NCBI GenBank assembly: GCA_009782025.1
Contig: WQUQ01000193.1
Coordinates: 1-11,510 of the forward strand
Length of the DNA: 11,510 nucleotides
From: Desulfobulbus sp.
Lineage (GTDB): Bacteria; Pseudomonadota; Gammaproteobacteria; Burkholderiales; Rhodocyclaceae
Direction: 5' to 3'
Shown here: positions 7,214-11,510 of the stretch, piece after piece
Numbering within the stretch: the stretch's first letter is position 1
How the letters are laid out: every line of letters begins with the position of its first letter
Translations under genes and position numbers: made by a program
Notes under the pieces: model-generated
The model's database searches: none
Told to the model about the DNA's origin: nothing
The model's input: only the letters and a program-made list of their open reading frames with translations

Positions 7214-7305
7214 GTAGGTTGGGTAGAGCGTAGCGAAACCCAACACCGTTGCTTACGTGGCATAACGCCCAACCGTTGGACATCGCTGCGCTCAGCCCAA
7301 CCTAC
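7214..7305. repeat. REP-like inverted doublet between convergent genes
   Basis: Two related half-units of about 31 bp face each other: 7214-7244 and 7275-7305. Both begin GTAGGTTGGG (the right one read on the minus strand), share GAGCG and AGCGA, and end in CCAAC, with 6-7 differences. Each half can fold by itself: in the left one GTTGGGT (7218-7224) pairs with ACCCAAC (7238-7244). The two halves can also pair with each other into a large cruciform. The GTAGGTTGGG...AGCGAAACCCAAC pattern is familiar to me as a dispersed repeat in many proteobacterial genomes, recalled and not checked. Lying between the ends of pgeF and the ABC permease gene, it may also stop transcription from both sides. Confidence 0.8.
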
Positions 7306-7321
7306 GATCACTGCCGAGCCA

Positions 7322-8449
7322 TCAAGCCATCTGGCTCAAGGTTTTGCGAAAGCGCAGCAGCGCCAGCGCGAACAGTACGCTGCCGATGGCCGCCAGCCAC
7401 AGAAATTGCGGCCAGACGACCGTGAGGCCGGCGCCGCGATAGAGGATGGCCTGGCTCAGTTCGACGAAGTGCGTGGTGGGGGCGGCGAGCATGATGTTCT
7501 GCACCAGGTCGGGCATGCTTTCGCGCGGCGTGTTGCCGCCGGAGAGCATTTGCAGCGGCAGCATGACCAGCACGAACAACATGCCGAATTGCGGCATGCT
7601 GCGGGCGAGGGTGGCCATGAAAATGCCCATCGAGGTCATGGCGAAAAGGTGCAGCGCGGCGCCGGCGAGAAAGAGGGCGACCGAACCCTCGATCGGCACC
7701 TTCAGCGCGCCGCGCACGACAAAGGTGAGCGAGATGGCGGTCGCCACGAGCACGACCAGCCCCATCGACCAGATCTTGGCGACCATGATTTCGGCGGGCG
7801 TGACCGGCATGGCGAGCAGATGTTCAATCGTGCCGTGCTCGCGTTCGCGGATCAGCGCCGCGCCGGTGAGGATGATGGAGAGCATGGTCACGTTGTTGAT
7901 GAGTTGCACCACCGCGCCGAACCACGATTGCGTGAGGTTGGGGTTGAAGCGCACGCGCGCGGCGAGATCGACGGGGGGCGCGGCGGATGCACGGTAACGC
8001 CTGACGAACTCGCCCGCTTCGTCGCTCACCATCTGCTGAATGTAGCCGCTGCCGGTGAAAGCCTGGCTCATGCGCGTGGCATCGACGTTGAGCTGCACTT
8101 CGGCGGGGCGTCCGGCGAGCGCGTCGCGCTGAAGATTGGGCGGGATATTGAGGACGAAGGTGTACAGGCCCAGGTCCATGCCGCGGTCGGCCTCGGCGGG
8201 CGTCACCCGGTAGGGCGTGACGAAATGCGGCGGAAAAAAGGCGCTGATGAGGCGCTGCGATAACGGCGAGTCATCATCGTCGATCACGGCGATGGCGGCT
8301 TTGTACAAGGTTTCCGGCTGGGCGGTGGCCGATGAATAGATCATCGCGGTAAAGGCGAACACGATCAGGATCATCAGCATCGGATCGCGGGCGAGGCTCC
8401 ACAACTCCTTGACGCCGAGTCGGTAGATGTTTTGCAGGCGGCGTTTCAT
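7322..8449 (-). CDS. yhhJ: ABC-2 type transporter permease, YhhJ-like
   Basis: A 375-residue inner-membrane permease of the ABC-2 family, the type used by drug, antibiotic and polysaccharide exporters. Topology fits the DrrB/YhhJ pattern: TM1 at about 23-42, a large periplasmic loop (about 45-180), then five membrane segments at about 184-201, 227-246, 256-283, 287-303 and 348-366. The conserved ABC-2 cytoplasmic motif REREHGTIEHLLAMPVTPAE is at 201-220. In E. coli yhhJ follows rbbA and both follow the HlyD-like yhiI, giving a presumed tripartite exporter of unknown substrate. Here the same two genes are kept in order, but a TA pair lies between them. The start ATG at 8449 has no strong ribosome binding site. 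One base upstream is the stop of a remnant rbbA tail, so translation was probably once coupled to rbbA. Confidence 0.85.
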   Translation of the reverse strand: MKRRLQNIYRLGVKELWSLARDPMLMILIVFAFTAMIYSSATAQPETLYKAAIAVIDDDDSPLSQRLISAFFPPHFVTPYRVTPAEADRGMDLGLYTFVLNIPPNLQRDALAGRPAEVQLNVDATRMSQAFTGSGYIQQMVSDEAGEFVRRYRASAAPPVDLAARVRFNPNLTQSWFGAVVQLINNVTMLSIILTGAALIREREHGTIEHLLAMPVTPAEIMVAKIWSMGLVVLVATAISLTFVVRGALKVPIEGSVALFLAGAALHLFAMTSMGIFMATLARSMPQFGMLFVLVMLPLQMLSGGNTPRESMPDLVQNIMLAAPTTHFVELSQAILYRGAGLTVVWPQFLWLAAIGSVLFALALLRFRKTLSQMA

Positions 8450-8463
8450 GTCATTGCTGCGGT

Positions 8464-8478
8464 TTCTTCGGCATGACC
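8464..8478 (-). repeat. Remnant copy of the rbbA 3' end before yhhJ
   Basis: This 15-bp stretch matches 9331-9345 (the end of the fused ABC gene) at 14 of 15 positions. Read on the minus strand from 8478, it continues as Val-Met-Pro-Lys-Lys-Pro-Gln-Gln-stop, with the stop 1 bp before the yhhJ ATG. The actual gene end reads Val-Met-Leu-Lys-Lys-Gln-Glu-Arg-stop. The similarity carries on loosely into the ATGAAA that starts yhhJ, so the two related segments are about 8442-8478 and 9313-9345. Confidence 0.6.
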
Positions 8479-8576
8479 GTGCAAACAGGGGGCTTGAATT
8501 TTTATTCCATCACTATGCAACGGAAATTTTCATTAAAAACAAAGTTAGAGCGTCATGACTGCGACAACTCGCCCGC

Positions 8577-8948
8577 CTACTCCGCCGCCACCAACGAAGC
8601 TGCCGGAATGCCGAGTGTGACCAGCTTGCGAATCATGGCGAGGGTGAGTTTGCGCTTGCCGTTCAGGACTTCATAAACGCGATTCTTTTGGCCGATGTAA
8701 GGGGTGAGGTCGGCCACGGACAGCCCCGCTTGCTCCATGCGGAATTTGATCGCGGCGATGGGGTCGGGCGGAGCGATGGGATAGTGTTTTTTCTCATAGG
8801 CTTCGATCAGCGTGACCAGAGCTTCAAAATATGCGCCATCAATGCTGTCGGGATCGGGTTCTTCGTCGGCATCAAAAAAGGCTTCGGCCGTTTTAAGCGC
8901 GGCGCGGTAGTCGGCTTCGGTGCGGATGGGGTGGAGTTGGTTTTTCAT
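8577..8948 (-). CDS. higA: HigA-type antitoxin (COG5499)
   Basis: A 123-residue antitoxin of the longer HigA class. An acidic N-terminal half (LHPIRTEADYRAALKTAEAF, then DADEEPDPDSIDGAYFEALV and LIEAYEKKHYPIAPPDP, to about residue 62) is followed by a helix-turn-helix, about 63-120: AAIKFRMEQAGLSVADLTPY, then IGQKNRVYEVLNGKRKLTLA. The N-terminal region would bind the toxin and the C-terminal domain the operator. The start ATG (8946-8948) overlaps the toxin stop by 4 bp (ATGA), and AAGGA lies just upstream inside the toxin gene. It is unrelated in class to the shorter XRE antitoxin at 3892-4176, so the two modules should not cross-neutralise. The family call is strong; the gene name is by family. 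Confidence 0.9.
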   Translation of the reverse strand: MKNQLHPIRTEADYRAALKTAEAFFDADEEPDPDSIDGAYFEALVTLIEAYEKKHYPIAPPDPIAAIKFRMEQAGLSVADLTPYIGQKNRVYEVLNGKRKLTLAMIRKLVTLGIPAASLVAAE

Positions 8949-9265
8949 GGTTTTTTGTCCTTCGGTGTGTACTCTATCTCGCGGGCGTTGATGGCGTCGT
9001 ATTCTTCGTGCGTGCCAATGAATTTGATATACACCGTGGTGATGGTGTAAGCCACCGCTACCACCAGGCGATAGTCATTGCCCTTGATGTTGAAGATGAT
9101 GCGACGACCGGGGAGGATGCTGGCGTTCCTGAACTGCGCCTTGACATCGGCAGGGCTGCGCCATTCACTTTGCCCGACTTCGCCCACCCATGCCCGCAAT
9201 GGCCGCTCGGCATCGGGGTGTTTGATCCAGTAGTCGCGCAGGGTGCTGATGGCAATAATCCGCAT
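8945..9265 (-). CDS. higB: HigB-type mRNA interferase toxin (HigB_toxin family)
   Basis: A 106-residue toxin beginning MRIIAISTLRDYWIKHPDAE, the typical N terminus of the HigB_toxin family (recalled as PF09907), a RelE-fold ribosome-dependent mRNA endonuclease. Other hallmarks are PLRAWVGEVGQSEWRSPADV (24-43) and QFRNASILPGRRIIFNIKGN (46-65), then DYRLVVAV, and the C-terminal IKFIGTHEEYDAI motif. I start at ATG 9265. A TTG two codons upstream would add only Met-Pro and sits in the promoter downstream zone. It overlaps the antitoxin by 4 bp. The pair sits between two genes of one exporter operon, so continued rbbA transcription would run through it. Its own promoter is close upstream. Confidence 0.92.
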   Translation of the reverse strand: MRIIAISTLRDYWIKHPDAERPLRAWVGEVGQSEWRSPADVKAQFRNASILPGRRIIFNIKGNDYRLVVAVAYTITTVYIKFIGTHEEYDAINAREIEYTPKDKKP

Positions 9266-9271
9266 GGGCAA

Positions 9272-9300
9272 AGAATAGTCCCGATTTGGGACTGGCGCAA
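9272..9300 (-). promoter_or_regulatory. Predicted promoter of the higBA operon
   Basis: On the minus strand TTGCGC (9300-9295) and TATTCT (9277-9272) are separated by exactly 17 bp. Matches to consensus are modest (3/6 and 4/6). The -10 box ends six bases before the higB ATG, the same geometry as in the first TA operon. The upstream rbbA stop is at 9318-9320, so the promoter occupies most of the short gap. Confidence 0.5.
9277..9293. promoter_or_regulatory. Inverted repeat, probable HigA operator
   Basis: AGTCCC (9277-9282) and GGGACT (9288-9293) form a perfect 6-bp inverted repeat around GATTT. It fills the spacer between the -35 and -10 boxes of the predicted higBA promoter, so binding would block RNA polymerase. 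Operators of this TCCC...GGGA form are common for HigA-type repressors in my recollection. The role is inferred. Confidence 0.55.
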
Positions 9301-9317
9301 GGAAGATTTGGTTTTCA

Positions 9318-11510
9318 TCACCGTTCCTGCTTCTTCAGCATGACCATGGCGAGGCCGATGATGACGGGAATGGCGATGGCGAGCGGCCAGAAGGCGGCGT
9401 GCAGGTCGCTGAAGCCCAGCGCCTTGTTGAAGACGCCGCGGCTGACCGTCATCATGTGGGTGGCGGGGTAGATTTGGCCGATGATGCGCCCGGAGCCTTC
9501 GAGCGACGATACCGGCGTGAGCATGCCGGAAAACTGCACGGTGGGAATCATGGTGCCGATCATGGTGAAAAACAGCGCGGCGATCTGGCTTTTGGTCAGG
9601 GTCGAGACCAGCAGGCCAACCGCCGTGGTGCACAGGCAATAGAGCGCGGCGGCGGCGAACAGGGCGGGGAGGCTGCCCTTGATCGGCACGCCGAACACAG
9701 TGACCGTGACCAGCGCCATCAGCGCAAAATTCAGGTAAGCCAGCACCACGTAAGGCGCTTGTTTGCCGAGCAGAAATTCCAGGCGCGTCACGGGGGTGAC
9801 GTAGAGGTTGATGATGGAACCGAGTTCTTTTTCGCGCACCACGGCCAGCGCCGTGAGCATGGCGGGCAACATCATCAGCAGCATGGGGATGAGCGCGGGA
9901 ACCATCGCCGGCAAGCTCAGCACGTCCGGGTTGTAGCGAAAACGGGTTTGCACCGTGACGGGCGCCTGGGCGTTGCCGCCCTGGCTCAGGCGCATGCGCT
10001 CCAGCAGCCAGCCCTGGTGCATGCCAAGCGCGTAGCCGCGCACGGTTTCCGCCCGTTGCGGCATGGCGCCGTCGATCCACGCGCCGATTTGCACCGGCTG
10101 GCCGCGCCCCACGTCGCGGGCGAAATTGGGCGGAATTTCAAGCGCCAGCGCGATCTCGCCGTTGCGCATGCGCCGGTCGATGTCGGCATGGTTCGCCAGC
10201 GGCGACTGCTCGATGAAGTAGCGCGAACCGGCGAGGTTCAGTTGGTAATCGCGCGAGAGGCTGGTCTGGTCGTGATCGAGCACCGCAAAGCGCAGATCTT
10301 CCACATCCATGTTGATGCCGAAGCCCATGACGAACAGCAGCAGCAATGAACCGGCAAAGGCCAGCGTGGCGCGCACCGGGTCGCGCTGCAATTCCAGCGC
10401 CTCGCGCCACATGTAGCTCCAGGCGCGTTGTCCTGAGGACAGAAGACGGAGGACAGAGGACGGATTTGTGGTCTGTGGTCTGTGGTCAGTTGGCACATGA
10501 GCACTGAGTGCTGATTCCTGACCCTCTCTCTGTCTTTTGTCCTCCGTCTTCTGTCCTCCGGTAGCGCCGGCATCGACGAGATAAGCGATGAACGCCGCTT
10601 CGAGCGTTGCCGCGCCGCGCCCTTGCGTGATGGCGTCGGGCGTGTCGCTAACCAGCACGCGACCGGCGTGCATCAACGACATGCGGTCGCAACGCTGCGC
10701 CTCGTTCATGAAGTGCGTGGAGATGAAGATCGTCACGCGGTCTTGACGCGAAAGGGTTAGCAGCAGCCGCCAGAAATTGTCGCGGGCGATCGGATCGACG
10801 CCGGAGGTTGGCTCGTCGAGGATTAAGAGTTCCGGCTTATGCACCATCGCCACCGCCAGCGAGAGCCGCTGGCGCACGCCGAGCGGCAGATTCTCGGGCA
10901 GCGTGTCGAGCGCCTCGGCGAGGGCGAAACGTTCGACCATTTCGGCGACGCGGGCGGCGATGTCGGCTTCCGGCACGTGAAAGAGCCGGGCGTGCAGCAC
11001 CAGGTTCTGGCGCACGGTCAGTTCGCCGTACAGCGAAAAGGCCTGCGACATGTAACCGACGCGCCGCCGCGTGTCGAGATCGCGCGGATCGACCTCGTGG
11101 CCGAACAGCCAGGCTTTGCCCTCGGTCGCGGGCAAGAGGCCGGTCAGCATTTTCATCGTCGTCGATTTGCCGCAGCCGTTCGAGCCAAGAAAGCCGAAAA
11201 TCTCGCCGCGCTGAATGCGAAAGCTGACGTGATCGACGGCGACGAAATCACCGAAGCGCATCGTCAGATCCTTGGCCTCGATGGCGATTTCAGCCTGCTC
11301 GTCGGCGTGCAGCGGCGTGATCTCGACCGGCTGGTGGCCGCGCTTCTTGGCCTCGGGCAGGAGCGCGATGAAGGCTTCTTCGAGCGAGGCCGTGTGCGTG
11401 CGGGCCAGCAGTTCGGCGGGCGCGCCGGTGGCGAGAATCTGGCCGTCGTCCATCGCCATCAGCCAGTCGAAGCGCTGCGCCTCGTCCATGTAGGCGGTCG
11501 CCACGATGAC
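9318..11510 (-). CDS. rbbA: Fused ABC transporter ATPase/permease, RbbA-like (5' end cut off)
   Basis: At least 730 codons, open to the right edge. The visible part begins near the end of a first ATPase domain ([14 protein letters not shown], then [11 protein letters not shown]). A complete second ATPase domain follows: Walker [10 protein letters not shown] (108-116, counting from the GTG at 11504), Q-loop SQAF (153-156), a degenerate signature [11 protein letters not shown] (206-216), Walker [11 protein letters not shown] (227-235) and H-loop STH (262-264). After a low-complexity linker (316-358) comes an ABC-2 membrane domain with TM1 at about 379-397 and the motif [21 protein letters not shown]. 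coli RbbA, about 910 residues, has the same two-ATPase-plus-permease order and partners with YhhJ and YhiI. The substrate is unknown, probably an exported compound. The stop overlaps an ATGAAA by 1 bp. The linker DNA is a palindromic repeat element not expected in this family. Confidence 0.85.
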   Translation of the reverse strand, partial: VIVATAYMDEAQRFDWLMAMDDGQILATGAPAELLARTHTASLEEAFIALLPEAKKRGHQPVEITPLHADEQAEIAIEAKDLTMRFGDFVAVDHVSFRIQRGEIFGFLGSNGCGKSTTMKMLTGLLPATEGKAWLFGHEVDPRDLDTRRRVGYMSQAFSLYGELTVRQNLVLHARLFHVPEADIAARVAEMVERFALAEALDTLPENLPLGVRQRLSLAVAMVHKPELLILDEPTSGVDPIARDNFWRLLLTLSRQDRVTIFISTHFMNEAQRCDRMSLMHAGRVLVSDTPDAITQGRGAATLEAAFIAYLVDAGATGGQKTEDKRQREGQESALSAHVPTDHRPQTTNPSSVLRLLSSGQRAWSYMWREALELQRDPVRATLAFAGSLLLLFVMGFGINMDVEDLRFAVLDHDQTSLSRDYQLNLAGSRYFIEQSPLANHADIDRRMRNGEIALALEIPPNFARDVGRGQPVQIGAWIDGAMPQRAETVRGYALGMHQGWLLERMRLSQGGNAQAPVTVQTRFRYNPDVLSLPAMVPALIPMLLMMLPAMLTALAVVREKELGSIINLYVTPVTRLEFLLGKQAPYVVLAYLNFALMALVTVTVFGVPIKGSLPALFAAAALYCLCTTAVGLLVSTLTKSQIAALFFTMIGTMIPTVQFSGMLTPVSSLEGSGRIIGQIYPATHMMTVSRGVFNKALGFSDLHAAFWPLAIAIPVIIGLAMVMLKKQER
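10431..10560. repeat. Palindromic mini-element read in frame inside rbbA
   Basis: A perfect 21-bp inverted repeat (10435-10455 against 10538-10558) continues imperfectly to about 30 bp per arm. The arms are purine-rich GGACAGA/GAAGACGGA units. Between them are three tandem 7-mers, GTGGTCT, GTGGTCT and GTGGTCA (10468-10488), and a short palindrome AGCACT-G-AGTGCT (10500-10512). Its base composition is unlike the surrounding GC-rich coding sequence. It contains no stop in the rbbA frame and encodes a polar linker of about 43 residues, rich in Gln, Thr, Asp, Arg and Ser, between the second ATPase domain and the first membrane segment. Confidence 0.8.

Larger units (their letters stand above)
8479..9330. 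other. Block inserted into the rbbA-yhhJ operon
   Basis: This approximately 850-bp block carries the second TA pair and its promoter, plus 127 bp of non-coding, locally AT-rich sequence (8450-8576) after the antitoxin stop. It is bounded by two copies of the rbbA tail, at 8464-8478 and 9331-9345. No transposase, terminal inverted repeat or att-like core is visible. The insertion idea rests on the flanking repeats and on the E. coli gene order. Confidence 0.5.

Noticed and set aside
7406..8263. A 285-codon open frame on the plus strand opposite yhhJ
   Set aside because: Same antisense composition artefact, while yhhJ shows ordered membrane segments and the ABC-2 motif.
9399..10349. A 316-codon open frame on the plus strand opposite rbbA
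   Set aside because: Low-complexity His, Gln, Arg and Gly-rich protein without motifs. It is the mirror of the ABC permease domain.
10435..10558. CRISPR-like array in the rbbA linker
   Set aside because: The repeats are inverted arms plus 7-bp tandem units. There are no regularly spaced direct repeats with unique spacers.

Overview
The window is compact, GC-rich chromosomal DNA with conserved housekeeping genes and two toxin-antitoxin (TA) insertions. A betaproteobacterium is most likely, possibly near Rhodocyclales. This rests on the DUF3567-type small protein, which as far as I recall is mainly betaproteobacterial, on the bamD / rluD-pgeF arrangement, and on codon use. The taxonomic call is inference.

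Layout, left to right. (1) A class V PLP-dependent aminotransferase on the minus strand (start 1096) runs off the left edge. (2) Divergent from it is a small DUF3567-like gene (1353-1586). (3) A plus-strand operon follows (1741-3880): a retropepsin-like aspartic protease, rmuC and a DUF3293 gene, with 6 bp and overlapping junctions. (4) On the minus strand is a HigB/HigA-type TA pair of the Gp49-like/XRE class (3892-4511), with a strong AT-rich promoter inside an inverted repeat. (5) bamD, the outer-membrane assembly lipoprotein, is on the minus strand (4659-5507). (6) Divergent to it are rluD (23S rRNA pseudouridine synthase) and pgeF (peptidoglycan editing factor) on the plus strand (5506-7189). 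The bamD and rluD start codons overlap. (7) A REP-like inverted doublet lies between the convergent ends of pgeF and the next gene. (8) A minus-strand ABC-2 exporter operon resembles E. coli rbbA-yhhJ: a fused ATPase-permease (9318 past the right edge) and a separate permease (7322-8449). A second TA pair, of the HigB_toxin/HigA class, sits between them (8577-9265).

The points most worth a second look are all structural. The second TA pair appears to have split the rbbA-yhhJ junction: a diverged copy of the rbbA 3' end, with its own stop codon, remains 1 bp upstream of the yhhJ start. The fused ABC gene carries an approximately 130-bp palindromic, repeat-rich element read through in frame as a linker between its second ATPase domain and its membrane domain. 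Both TA operons have a predicted -10 box ending exactly six bases before the toxin ATG, which suggests leaderless toxin mRNAs. I found no wholly new multi-gene system, rRNA, tRNA, CRISPR array or transposase gene.
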